Shown: positions 25,127 through 33,414 of the stretch, one piece after another
Layout: every line of letters begins with the position of its first letter
How positions within the stretch are numbered: the first letter of the stretch is position 1
Origin: Mucilaginibacter arboris
Lineage (GTDB): Bacteria; Bacteroidota; Bacteroidia; Sphingobacteriales; Sphingobacteriaceae
NCBI RefSeq assembly: GCF_009754915.1
Contig: NZ_WPIK01000005.1
Location: forward strand, 186,001 to 250,000
DNA: 64,000 bases
Direction: 5' to 3'
Program-made: the position numbers and the translations under genes
Notes under the pieces: model-generated
Database searches by the model: none
Told to the model about the DNA's origin: nothing
What the model saw: the letters and a program-made list of their open reading frames with translations, nothing else

Positions 25127-25158
25127 TAAAAAAGGGACTTTGACCAGTCCCTTTTTTT
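25127..25158 (+). terminator. Terminator after the coiled-coil gene
   Basis: Perfect nine-base stem AAAGGGACT (25131-25139) / AGTCCCTTT (25146-25154) with a six-base loop, preceded by As and followed by Ts. A dispersed 12-mer follows at 25165-25176. Confidence 0.85.
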
Positions 25159-25199
25159 ATGCGGTAAAAGAAGCATTACAATGATTTTAAAGAAAGTAA

Positions 25200-28100
25200 T
25201 TAAACTACAGTTGGCATAAAAGCCGATGGGAAAAGCAGGTGAAACGTTGTACCTATGCCTATCTCTGTATCAAACCAAATTTTGCCCCCGGTATTTTCAA
25301 TTGCATTTTTAATAAAAGCTAAACCAAGCCCTGTGCCCGAACTTTTTGTAGTAAAGTTTGGCTGAAAGATGTTTTCACGGATATTTTCGGGAATGCCGTT
25401 TCCGTTATCTTTTATATCTACTAAAATATGCTCTTTTGTAAGTTGATAAGTAATGGTGATGATACCTGTACGGTCTGGCGGCATCGCTTCTATCGCATTT
25501 TTAAGCAGGTTGTTAAAGCAGCGTAGCAGCTGGTCTTTATCAACACGGATTAAGTATAGTTCTTTTGAAGGAGTATAATCTATGCGCATGTTATCGCTTT
25601 GATTAAAAACATTTGCAGCCCTGGAAATAATATCAAAAATATTGACCACTTCAGGTTTAATGTCTGGCAGTTTGGCAAAATCAGAAAACTCCGTTGCAAT
25701 ACGTGATAGGCTTTCTATCTGTTCAACAAAAGAATAACTGAATTTCTGAAATTTCTGATCAAACTTAGGGTCTTTATCCTTCCATGATTTTTGAAGTAAT
25801 TGCAAGCCTAATTTTAATGGTGTAAGCGGGTTTTTAATTTCGTGCGCTATTTGTTTTGCCATTTCACGCCAAGCGTTTTCGCGTTCAGATTTAGCTAATT
25901 TATTGGCGCTTAACTCTAAGGATGCAATCATTTTGTTGTATTCTTTAATCAGCGATCCTATTTCATCATTCCTTTTCCAATTAATTGGCTCTGTTTTTCG
26001 CCCATACATGGTATTGGTTAAGCCTTGTTGTATTAAGTTAAGCGGGCTTGTGATTTTTTGGGCGATAAAAACAGCAAATAAACCAATGGCCACCAGTACC
26101 AGTGCATACGCATTAAGCATAGAGTTAACAAAATAACCAACGCGTGCCTTGTATTCTGCTTCGTTAGAAAAATAAGGAAGCTGTAAAAAGTTTACCACTT
26201 CATTTTCGGCATTATAAATAGGTATATAAGCAGATTTAAATTTAAATTTTCCAATTTCCTCATCATTTAAAAGTTCTGATTTTTGCAGGCGTTTCATTTT
26301 AATAAATGCTGTTGCGTTCATCCGCCTGCCCACCAAGCCATAATCGTATAATTTAGGCTGGGTATATAACAAAGGAACGCCGGAAGTATCATAAAGCATC
26401 AGGTCAACAGAGTAGGTTTCGGCAAAAGCATTGAACTTCAGCTCCAGTTCTTCCTGGTTTTTGATGTTGCTATCCATCATCTGGCCTTCGTAATCTGCAG
26501 CAATACGTTTTATTTTATCATGGTTCAGGTCGTCCTGCTGCTTTCTGTCCTGGCTTTGGAATGTGAGAAAAGTAACGATACCAATAATTAACAGCGTAAA
26601 AACAACAGAGGCTACCATGGATATCTGGATACGGGTTTTATAAAGCAAACTATTAGCGGCAACACGTAAACTCCACAAAAAATGATTAAAGTTCAGGCTT
26701 TTTATTTTGCTCCAGAACCAGTAAACAGCTATTACCAACAGGGTGAAAATCAAAAACATCACAAAGAAAAAGATAAATACAGATAAGGTATCTGCAAAAT
26801 CTTTATTCTCGATACTAACCACAACAAGCTTCCGCTCATTTGGCTGGTAAATTAAATGGCTAAAACCCGGATTGGTTGTTTCCAGTTCTGTATAACTTTT
26901 CAGCTTGCCCTTAAACTCTGTATTAACTAAGTTGTATTCAAATTTCCCGTTTTGGTTAAGCAACCTGTTATCGCTATAAAAAGCATACGAATAATTTTTA
27001 AAGTCATCCTGCTGCTTTACATTCTGATCTGCCAATAACGGCGGGAAAGAATTATCATTTTCGAGGGATTTTGACTTCAGGTCAACCACCAGCGTTCCCT
27101 GTAATTCATGATTTGATACCAATGGAATAAGTGCAAAATATTGCCTGGTACCAAAAGCATCTGTTTTACGGTAAAAAAATTGCGTGCCCTGTACTTTAAG
27201 CGAGCCGAGTAAAACCAGGTTCTGAAAAACATCCAGGTCGTAATCCTGCTGCCCGGAAATGTTATGCTGATGCATATCATAAGCATACATTTTGAAATCG
27301 TACTTAGATAAGTAATCGGCAAAATATAATTTACGCAAATGGTTTTTTAAATAAACCTCATTTTTATCCGATTTAGAAAAATAACGGACCAAGGCCGGGT
27401 CCTGCCTGATGTTATTTTCAACCTGTTGAAAAATATATTCAGCATTAGAATCAGTGGTTGTTACTAATTTTTGTACCAGTTGCAACCTGTTATTATGTTC
27501 AAGAGTATGCTGAATATGCGAAAGCTTGATAGTTGCGATTAGCGAAGATAAGCCCAGGAGGACAATAAAAGCAGTTGCAGGGATATCAGCATGTTCATAA
27601 AAAACATTGTAGGCACGCCAAATGATAATTGCTGCTAATAAAAGGTAAAACCAGGTAAAATAATGATAATGAAAAATGTGCCAGGCAGTTATCAGCACTA
27701 TTACGCTTAAAAAACAAATTAATTTAGCCTTATCCCTAATATTAAGCTGCGCAGATATACTGATACAAGTCTCGGCAATTAAATAAAAAATAAGATAGGC
27801 CAGGCATAACATAATTGCCCCTAAAAGATTGTAAGTGGTAAGGCTTAACAGGTTATCAATATCAAACTGAACTTTTGAATCGATAATTAATTCATAAAAC
27901 AAATTGGAAAAACCAACAGATAAGGCAAGCAGCAACAAAACCATCAACAGCAATAAACTATAACTTTTAACGGTACTTATTACAGGTTTTACAAGCCGGT
28001 TGCGGTTACTAAAAATGAAAACAGCAAGCCAGGTTATAAAAAAAATGATCAGGGCAAGATCCCACATAGAAAAAAGCGAGGCATTAATATGAGTAAGCTG

Positions 28101-28925
28101 CAGCGGGTGAAAAAGCTTTTTGCCAATTGGGTTTTTTAACCAAACAAAAAAGAAATTTATGCCGATGCAAATCAGCACAAACAAGGCGGCCAGCAGTACA
28201 GCAAGCTTACTATAGCCTTTATCAGCAATATAAGTGCATAGGTTATATACCAGAACAAACAGGATCGAAATACTTAAAACCCATAAAACAACTTCGGTAG
28301 CTGCAAGATAGCTGGAAGGGCGGCCTGGCTGAAGTTTAACTGAGAATAAAGGCAACTGGTGCAGGCTTTTTATTACAAACGATTGCTTTTCCTGTGGCTG
28401 TGCAAAAGTAATATAGTTATTTTCTAAAAGCTGTTGCGAAAAACCATTGCTGAGGTATTGGTTCTGAAAACGGTATGCTGCTTTTACCGGTATAAAAAAC
28501 AGAACGGAAAAGTTACCTTCTGTTTTTTTAACCACCTGGTAATAACCATTTTTTTCGTGTATAAAAGAAGTACCTGTTTTATACGCTGAAGAACTATTTG
28601 GAACGATACGGATACTGCTCCAGAAATTGAGCTGATCGTTTTTATAAGTGCAGAAATATATTTTTTTACTTTTTGAAATCTGGTCGATCAGTTGTAGAGC
28701 TTCCTTTTCATCCTGCCCTATATTTTTCAGGCTGTTAAACTTAACGGGGTCTTTTAAAAAACCTTCAACAAAAGCTTCCCGGTCGTTCAGGTTTTTTTGC
28801 AAAGTAAGTGCAGAGCCTGCCAGAATATTGCCCGGATTATAAGACATTTTTACTGTTAAAGCCGTTAAAAAAAGGCTTACACACAGCACAACCAATAGTA
28901 ACCGGACTTTAACAGATGTATTCAA
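25200..28925 (-). CDS. Very large multi-pass membrane histidine kinase (NtrY-like)
   Basis: 1241-aa sensor kinase. One N-terminal TM helix, an extracytoplasmic stretch, then a cluster of about eight to ten hydrophobic helices (about residues 205-470), a second extracytoplasmic region with CHASE/dCache-like character, TM helices near 720, 765 and 950, a HAMP domain (about 960-1010), DHp with AHEIKNPLTPLKLGLQ (phospho-His), and HATPase with LKNAIEAMPPD, DNGNGIPENI and TGLGLAFIKNA. No response regulator is adjacent, so its partner is elsewhere. Similar large kinases occur in other Bacteroidota. Signal unknown. A near-copy of the 12-mer (TAAAAGAAGTAC, 28562-28573) lies inside. Confidence 0.9.
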   Translation of the reverse strand: MNTSVKVRLLLVVLCVSLFLTALTVKMSYNPGNILAGSALTLQKNLNDREAFVEGFLKDPVKFNSLKNIGQDEKEALQLIDQISKSKKIYFCTYKNDQLNFWSSIRIVPNSSSAYKTGTSFIHEKNGYYQVVKKTEGNFSVLFFIPVKAAYRFQNQYLSNGFSQQLLENNYITFAQPQEKQSFVIKSLHQLPLFSVKLQPGRPSSYLAATEVVLWVLSISILFVLVYNLCTYIADKGYSKLAVLLAALFVLICIGINFFFVWLKNPIGKKLFHPLQLTHINASLFSMWDLALIIFFITWLAVFIFSNRNRLVKPVISTVKSYSLLLLMVLLLLALSVGFSNLFYELIIDSKVQFDIDNLLSLTTYNLLGAIMLCLAYLIFYLIAETCISISAQLNIRDKAKLICFLSVIVLITAWHIFHYHYFTWFYLLLAAIIIWRAYNVFYEHADIPATAFIVLLGLSSLIATIKLSHIQHTLEHNNRLQLVQKLVTTTDSNAEYIFQQVENNIRQDPALVRYFSKSDKNEVYLKNHLRKLYFADYLSKYDFKMYAYDMHQHNISGQQDYDLDVFQNLVLLGSLKVQGTQFFYRKTDAFGTRQYFALIPLVSNHELQGTLVVDLKSKSLENDNSFPPLLADQNVKQQDDFKNYSYAFYSDNRLLNQNGKFEYNLVNTEFKGKLKSYTELETTNPGFSHLIYQPNERKLVVVSIENKDFADTLSVFIFFFVMFLIFTLLVIAVYWFWSKIKSLNFNHFLWSLRVAANSLLYKTRIQISMVASVVFTLLIIGIVTFLTFQSQDRKQQDDLNHDKIKRIAADYEGQMMDSNIKNQEELELKFNAFAETYSVDLMLYDTSGVPLLYTQPKLYDYGLVGRRMNATAFIKMKRLQKSELLNDEEIGKFKFKSAYIPIYNAENEVVNFLQLPYFSNEAEYKARVGYFVNSMLNAYALVLVAIGLFAVFIAQKITSPLNLIQQGLTNTMYGRKTEPINWKRNDEIGSLIKEYNKMIASLELSANKLAKSERENAWREMAKQIAHEIKNPLTPLKLGLQLLQKSWKDKDPKFDQKFQKFSYSFVEQIESLSRIATEFSDFAKLPDIKPEVVNIFDIISRAANVFNQSDNMRIDYTPSKELYLIRVDKDQLLRCFNNLLKNAIEAMPPDRTGIITITYQLTKEHILVDIKDNGNGIPENIRENIFQPNFTTKSSGTGLGLAFIKNAIENTGGKIWFDTEIGIGTTFHLLFPSAFMPTVV

Positions 28926-28981
28926 AGCAATGATTCAATCTGCATAAAAGCAGTACAAATTTCTATCCAGAAGTTAAAATA

Positions 28982-29866
28982 TTATGCTATCCAGGCATGT
29001 TCTGTTAGCACATTACGGTCAACCTTTTTAACCAGTCCCTGTAAAACATTGCCCGGGCCGGTTTCTATAAAAGAGGTAGCGCCGTCCTGCAACATGCGCT
29101 GCATGGTTTGTGTCCATCGCACTGCTCCGGTTAACTGCTTGTTCAGGTTAATTTTTATGGTATCCGGATCGATAGTGGGCTGCGCGTTTACATTTTGGTA
29201 AACCGGACAAACAGGTACTTTTATAGTTGTATTTAAAATAGCTGTTTCCAGCTCAACCCGTGCCAACTCCATTAAAGGGGAGTGGAAAGCGCCGCCAACA
29301 TTTAACGGTAAAACCCGCTTGGCGCCGGCCGCTTTTAATTTTTCGCTGGCCTCCTGTACACCTTCTATCGTTCCTGAAATAACCAACTGCCCCGGGCAAT
29401 TATAATTAGCAGGCACAACAACACGGGTTACCTGATGGCAAATATCTTCTACCGTAAAATCATCCAGGCCTAAAACAGCAGCCATGGTAGAAGGCTGAAT
29501 TTCGCAGGCATGCTGCATGGCATTTGCACGTGCAGTTACCAAACGCAGCCCGTCTTCAAAAGTAATTGAACCTGCTGCAACCAGGGCAGAAAACTCTCCT
29601 AAAGAATGGCCGGCAACCATTTCGGGCTTAAAAGCATCGCCTAAAGTTTTAGCCAGGATAACAGAGTGTAAAAAAATGGCTGGTTGTGTTACACGTGTTT
29701 GTTTCAGGTCTTCCTCTGTACCGTTAAACATAATATCGGTAATACGGAACCCTAAAATCTGGTTAGCATTTTCAAATAGTTCCCGGGCATCTTCGTGCTT
29801 TTCATATAAACCAGTTCCCATACCAGAAAACTGTGCACCTTGTCCGGGAAATATATATGCTTTCAT
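28982..29866 (-). CDS. fabD: Malonyl-CoA:ACP transacylase
   Basis: Loads malonyl groups onto acyl-carrier protein for fatty acid synthesis. Starts MKAYIFPGQGAQFSGMG with the GQGAQ oxyanion element; the nucleophile serine is in GHSLGEFSALVA (near 92) and the catalytic His in NVGGAFHSPLMELA (near 199). Length 294 aa is normal. folE lies 22 bases upstream on the same strand, so they may be co-transcribed, though unrelated in pathway. Confidence 0.95.
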   Translation of the reverse strand: MKAYIFPGQGAQFSGMGTGLYEKHEDARELFENANQILGFRITDIMFNGTEEDLKQTRVTQPAIFLHSVILAKTLGDAFKPEMVAGHSLGEFSALVAAGSITFEDGLRLVTARANAMQHACEIQPSTMAAVLGLDDFTVEDICHQVTRVVVPANYNCPGQLVISGTIEGVQEASEKLKAAGAKRVLPLNVGGAFHSPLMELARVELETAILNTTIKVPVCPVYQNVNAQPTIDPDTIKINLNKQLTGAVRWTQTMQRMLQDGATSFIETGPGNVLQGLVKKVDRNVLTEHAWIA

Positions 29867-29888
29867 AATGAATAAACTTCTGTAATAA

Positions 29889-30527
29889 TTAGATTAATTT
29901 GGATGATATTAACTGTAAAAATTCGCTTCGTGTTTTTTCGTGGAGAAATGCGCCCGTAAAAGCAGAAGTGGTAGTAACCGAGTTTTGCTTCTGGATGCCG
30001 CGCATGCTCATACATAAATGCCGGCATTCGATTACTACGCCAACACCAATTGGTTTTAAAGTTTCCTGTATGCAGTCCCTAATTTCGTTTGTTAAACGTT
30101 CTTGTACCTGTAAGCGGCGTGCAAAAGCATCAACCACACGCGGTATTTTACTTAAACCTACAATATGCCCGTTTGGAATGTAAGCAATGTGTGCCTTACC
30201 AAAAAACGGCAGCATGTGGTGCTCGCACATGGAATAAACTTCAATATCTTTTACCACCACCATCTGGCTGTATTCTTCTTTAAACATAGCCGATTTTAAA
30301 ATATCTGCCGGGCTTAAATCGTAACCATGTGTTAAAAAAGTTAAAGCTTTAGCAACACGTTCCGGCGTTTTTAACACGCCTTCGCGCTGCGGGTTTTCGC
30401 CTAACAGGTTTAAAATATCCTGATAATGTTCCGCAATTTTACTAATCGTATCCGGATTGTACCGATCTATTTTTACATAACCATCCTGTTCTTCTTCAGT
30501 ATCAGGAATGTAGTTTTTGTTGTTCAT
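29889..30527 (-). CDS. folE: GTP cyclohydrolase I
   Basis: Makes 7,8-dihydroneopterin triphosphate from GTP, the entry to folate and queuosine-type pterins. The zinc ligands are visible in [14 protein letters not shown] and in [29 protein letters not shown] is the conserved substrate loop. 212 aa is normal. It is immediately followed upstream by queD on the same strand (18-base gap), whose substrate is the product of this enzyme: a clear metabolic pair. Confidence 0.96.
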   Translation of the reverse strand: MNNKNYIPDTEEEQDGYVKIDRYNPDTISKIAEHYQDILNLLGENPQREGVLKTPERVAKALTFLTHGYDLSPADILKSAMFKEEYSQMVVVKDIEVYSMCEHHMLPFFGKAHIAYIPNGHIVGLSKIPRVVDAFARRLQVQERLTNEIRDCIQETLKPIGVGVVIECRHLCMSMRGIQKQNSVTTTSAFTGAFLHEKTRSEFLQLISSKLI

Positions 30528-30545
30528 TTATTTTTAATACTTCTT

Positions 30546-30965
30546 TTAATCACCAAAATATTCGGCCGAATTATTTTCTGTTTCGTACAGCTTTACCGAA
30601 TGCAGGAAAACGCCGGCATGCAATTCAATCGGCTTTTTAAGCTGATTGAAAATTTCAATTGTCAACAATTCTGTCGATGCCATTTTCCCTTTCATAAAAT
30701 CTACATCCAGGTTGATGTTTTTATGGTCCAGCTTTTCAATTACATAATTATTGATAATTACTTTCAGGTCTTTTAAATCCATTAAATAACCCGTTTCCTG
30801 CGTAACTTCACCTTTAATCGTTACAAATAAATTGTAATTATGGCCGTGCCAGTTAGGGTTGGCACATTTACCAAACATTTCCTGGTTTTGCTCGGCGCTC
30901 CATTCTTCGCGGTACATCCTGTGCGCCGCGTTAAAATGTTCTTTCCGTGTAATATAAATCATCAT
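30546..30965 (-). CDS. queD: 6-carboxytetrahydropterin synthase (QueD/PTPS family)
   Basis: About 139 aa. Converts dihydroneopterin triphosphate to 6-carboxytetrahydropterin for queuosine. I start at MMIYITRKEHFNAAHRMY (30965): the longer in-frame start crosses the divergent promoter and adds a non-homologous segment. Zinc ligands are the His in HFNAAH and the HGH of NPNWHGHNYNL, with the catalytic cysteine in GKCANPNWHGH; LDHKNINLDVDF and a conserved Glu in the C-terminal half follow. Its promoter faces that of mqnB. Operon with folE and perhaps fabD. Confidence 0.9.
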   Translation of the reverse strand: MMIYITRKEHFNAAHRMYREEWSAEQNQEMFGKCANPNWHGHNYNLFVTIKGEVTQETGYLMDLKDLKVIINNYVIEKLDHKNINLDVDFMKGKMASTELLTIEIFNQLKKPIELHAGVFLHSVKLYETENNSAEYFGD

Positions 30966-30993
30966 AAAATAAACTGCTGCAAATATATTAAAA

Positions 30994-31001
30994 CAAAAGT
31001 A
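30994..31001 (-). promoter_or_regulatory. -7 promoter box for queD-folE
   Basis: Minus strand TACTTTTG (TAnnTTTG), 29 bases from the queD ATG. It lies 12 bases from the opposite-facing box of mqnB, so the two promoters overlap. Confidence 0.5.
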
Positions 31002-31013
31002 GCCTGCTGTTTT

Positions 31014-31021
31014 TAACTTTG
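31014..31021 (+). promoter_or_regulatory. -7 promoter box for mqnB
   Basis: TAACTTTG (TAnnTTTG), 15 bases before the mqnB ATG at 31037. A near-copy of the second motif (TAAAAACAGCAG on the minus strand, 31003-31014) sits directly upstream. Confidence 0.5.
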
Positions 31022-31036
31022 CCGTAAATATTACAA

Positions 31037-31642
31037 ATGAATATTCTGCTGGTAGCTGCCACACAGCCCGAAATACAACCTTTATTAGACCATTTTAAAA
31101 AAGAAAAACCTTTTGATGTGTTAATTACCGGCGTTGGAATGGTTGCTACCGCTTTTGCTTTAGGTGAACGCTTCGCTCAAAAAAAATACAATTTGGCTAT
31201 TCACTTAGGCATTGCCGGAAGTTTTGATCGTGATCTAAATTTAGGGGAAGTGGTTGAAGTTGAAGATGATACTTTAGCCGAATTAGGAGCAGAAGATGAT
31301 GATCGTTTTTTATCAATTGATGCAATGGGTTTTGGAGAAAGTAAATTTTATCCCATCAACTCAATGCTTCTTTTATCGATAAAAAAAGTGCGTGGCATTA
31401 CTGTAAATACAGTTCACGGCGAAGAAACTTCCATCCAAAAAATAACAGAACGGTTAAACCCACAATTAGAAAGTATGGAAGGCGCGGCCTTTTTTTATGC
31501 CTGTAAAAGAAGCATGGTCCCATCCATACAAATCAGGTCGGTGTCAAATTACGTTGAAAAACGAAACCGCGAAAACTGGAAAATTGGATTGGCCGTTAAG
31601 AACCTAAATGATTTTGCAATTGAATTAATTAAGAAGTTGTGA
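31037..31642 (+). CDS. mqnB: Futalosine hydrolase
   Basis: Nucleosidase-fold enzyme removing hypoxanthine from futalosine in the alternative (futalosine) menaquinone pathway. Starts MNILLVAATQPEIQP; the phosphorylase-fold motifs GVGMVATAFALG, HLGIAGSFDRDLNLGEVV and LESMEGAAFFYAC are all present. Length 201 aa is as expected. mqnD follows in the same direction, which makes the pathway assignment firm. Two exact dispersed 12-mers occur in the gene in opposite orientations (31364-31375, encoding MLLLS; 31504-31515, encoding CKRSM). Confidence 0.92.
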   Translation: MNILLVAATQPEIQPLLDHFKKEKPFDVLITGVGMVATAFALGERFAQKKYNLAIHLGIAGSFDRDLNLGEVVEVEDDTLAELGAEDDDRFLSIDAMGFGESKFYPINSMLLLSIKKVRGITVNTVHGEETSIQKITERLNPQLESMEGAAFFYACKRSMVPSIQIRSVSNYVEKRNRENWKIGLAVKNLNDFAIELIKKL

Positions 31643-31650
31643 GTGCGGCT

Positions 31651-31760
31651 TGTCATCTCCTTTAGATTAGCAGAACAAATAAGCATCCGCAGGGAGAGAT
31701 CTTCATCAAAGCAGTTTAGCTTGTATTATTCAAAGAAGATATCTCCCTGCGGAGGTGACA
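31651..31760. repeat. Inverted-repeat element between mqnB and mqnD
   Basis: A 19-base stem with one mismatch: 31686-31704 (begins TCCGCAGGGAGA) pairs with 31735-31753 (ends CTCCCTGCGGA). The ends TGTCATCTCC / GGAGGTGACA are also inverted with one mismatch. It resembles GTCAT-type dispersed hairpins of Bacteroidota and shares its inner sequence with 8619-8738. No T-run, so not a clear terminator. Confidence 0.7.
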
Positions 31761-31814
31761 AAAACGCCGAACAAAGCATAAAAACAGATAACCCAAAACA
31801 CACAACCGAACAAC

Positions 31815-32666
31815 ATGAAACTTACCCTCGGCTTTTCGCCTTGCCCAAACGATACTTTTATTTTTGATGCTTTAATTCACCATAAAATTGATACCGAAGG
31901 TTTAGATTTTGAAGTGTTTTTTGATGATGTGGAAACGTTGAACCAGAAAGCTTTCCGCGGAGAACTGGATGTTACCAAACTGAGCTATCACGCTTTTGCT
32001 TATGTAACAGAACAATATGTTTTGCTGGATGCCGGCAGTGCGTTGGGTTTCGGCGTTGGCCCGCTGCTGATTTGCAAGGATGAAAAGTTTTTGGACCGGC
32101 AATATCTAAAATCTCATATCCAAAACCTTAAAATTGCCATTCCGGGAAAATATACTACTGCAAATTTTTTACTTAGCCTGGCTTTTCCCGAGGGGAAAAA
32201 TAAAAATGAAGTACTTTTTTCGGAGATTGAAAACCAGTTGCTTAACGGAGAAACAGATTTGGGTCTGATTATCCACGAAAACCGGTTTACTTATCAAGAC
32301 AAAGGTTTACACAAAATTATTGATCTGGGCGATTTTTGGGAACAGCAAACCGAGTGTGCCATCCCGCTGGGCGGAATTGTAGCAAACAGGAATTTACCGA
32401 TAGAAATTCAGCATAAACTTAACCGTGTTTTAAAAAGATCTGTTGAATTTGCTTTTGAAAACCCAAAATCCGGACTGGGGTTTATCCGTTCCCATTCTCA
32501 GGAAATGAGCGAAGATGTGATGTACAGGCACATCGGCCTTTACGTAAACAAGTATTCTGTTGAGTTAGGTGAAGAAGGCCGGAAAGCGGTTAAAATACTG
32601 TTTGCTAAAGCGTTGGCATTAGGCCAGATACCAGAAGTTAGAACGGAACTTTTTTTAACGGCATAA
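31815..32666 (+). CDS. mqnD: 1,4-dihydroxy-6-naphthoate synthase
   Basis: Enzyme of the futalosine menaquinone pathway, periplasmic-binding-protein fold, 283 aa. MKLTLGFSPCPNDTFIFDAL is the signature start (SPCPNDTF); LDVTKLSYHAFAYV and LDAGSALGFGVGPLL follow as in MqnD. Catalytic His near HENRFTYQDKG. Downstream of mqnB with a repeat element in between, which could separate the two transcripts. Confidence 0.94.
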   Translation: MKLTLGFSPCPNDTFIFDALIHHKIDTEGLDFEVFFDDVETLNQKAFRGELDVTKLSYHAFAYVTEQYVLLDAGSALGFGVGPLLICKDEKFLDRQYLKSHIQNLKIAIPGKYTTANFLLSLAFPEGKNKNEVLFSEIENQLLNGETDLGLIIHENRFTYQDKGLHKIIDLGDFWEQQTECAIPLGGIVANRNLPIEIQHKLNRVLKRSVEFAFENPKSGLGFIRSHSQEMSEDVMYRHIGLYVNKYSVELGEEGRKAVKILFAKALALGQIPEVRTELFLTA

Positions 32667-32781
32667 TTAAATTTCATTGTTTTTGATTTTTCTCGTATTA
32701 AAAGAAAAAAATTGAATCAATAGTACAATTGTATTCGTAAAAAGTATTGTAAAAAGTATTAATTATCATCATAAAAACAGC

Positions 32782-33390
32782 ATGACTAATTTTAATGAAA
32801 CCAAAAACCTGTTAGAAAACTCTAACTTTTACTATGTAATTATTGCAGGAATGGATAGCAATTACAGTTACGTAAATTCTCACTATGCTTCTGCTTTTGG
32901 TTATATTTCTGAGAATATGGTTGGCAAGCCTTATTACATTACTATGCACCCGGATGATAGGAAAGTATGCGAGGAAACATCCATAAAGTGCTTTCAAAAC
33001 CCAGATAAATCTTTTCCGGCTACTATTCGTAAGCACGATGGCAAGGGCGGTTATATCATTACGCAATGGGAGTACCGCGCTATTTTTAACGATCAAAACG
33101 AACCAGACGGTGTATTTTGCATGGGTTACGATATTACTGAATACGTAAGGGCAAATGAGAATTTACAAGTTGCAAAATCTGAAATCGAAGAAAAAAAGAC
33201 TATTTTAGAACAGATTGGTTGGGAGCAATCCCATGTAATTCGTCGGCCAGTAGCTAATATTATCGGATTGGTAAATATTTTGAATAAAATGGACTTGGAC
33301 CAGAACATGAGTAATATTTGTGAAATGCTGACAGATAGCGCAGACCAGTTAGATGAAGCGATTAATACGATAGTTAGAAAAACAGAATAA
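32782..33390 (+). CDS. PAS protein with a histidine-kinase DHp helix pair but no ATPase domain
   Basis: 202 aa. PAS domain at about 10-122 (YVNSHYASAFGYISENMVGK, MHPDDRK, FCMGYDITEY). A linker helix (LQVAKSEIEEKKTILEQIGW) leads to SHVIRRPVANIIGLVNIL, an H-box-like motif with His151 where kinases are phosphorylated. The second DHp helix (about 175-198) ends the protein; there is no N-box, G1 or G2. It could be phosphorylated by another kinase, dimerise with one, or be a decoy. A dispersed-motif copy (32772-32783) overlaps the start codon. Stop at 33390 is real: an ordinary TAA, with another motif copy three bases later. Confidence 0.78.
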   Translation: MTNFNETKNLLENSNFYYVIIAGMDSNYSYVNSHYASAFGYISENMVGKPYYITMHPDDRKVCEETSIKCFQNPDKSFPATIRKHDGKGGYIITQWEYRAIFNDQNEPDGVFCMGYDITEYVRANENLQVAKSEIEEKKTILEQIGWEQSHVIRRPVANIIGLVNILNKMDLDQNMSNICEMLTDSADQLDEAINTIVRKTE

Positions 33391-33414
33391 CCATACTGTT
33401 TTTATGCCTTAATT

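Noticed and set aside
31643-31867. 74-codon open frame between mqnB and mqnD
   Set aside because: It runs through the inverted-repeat element and overlaps the start of mqnD in another frame.
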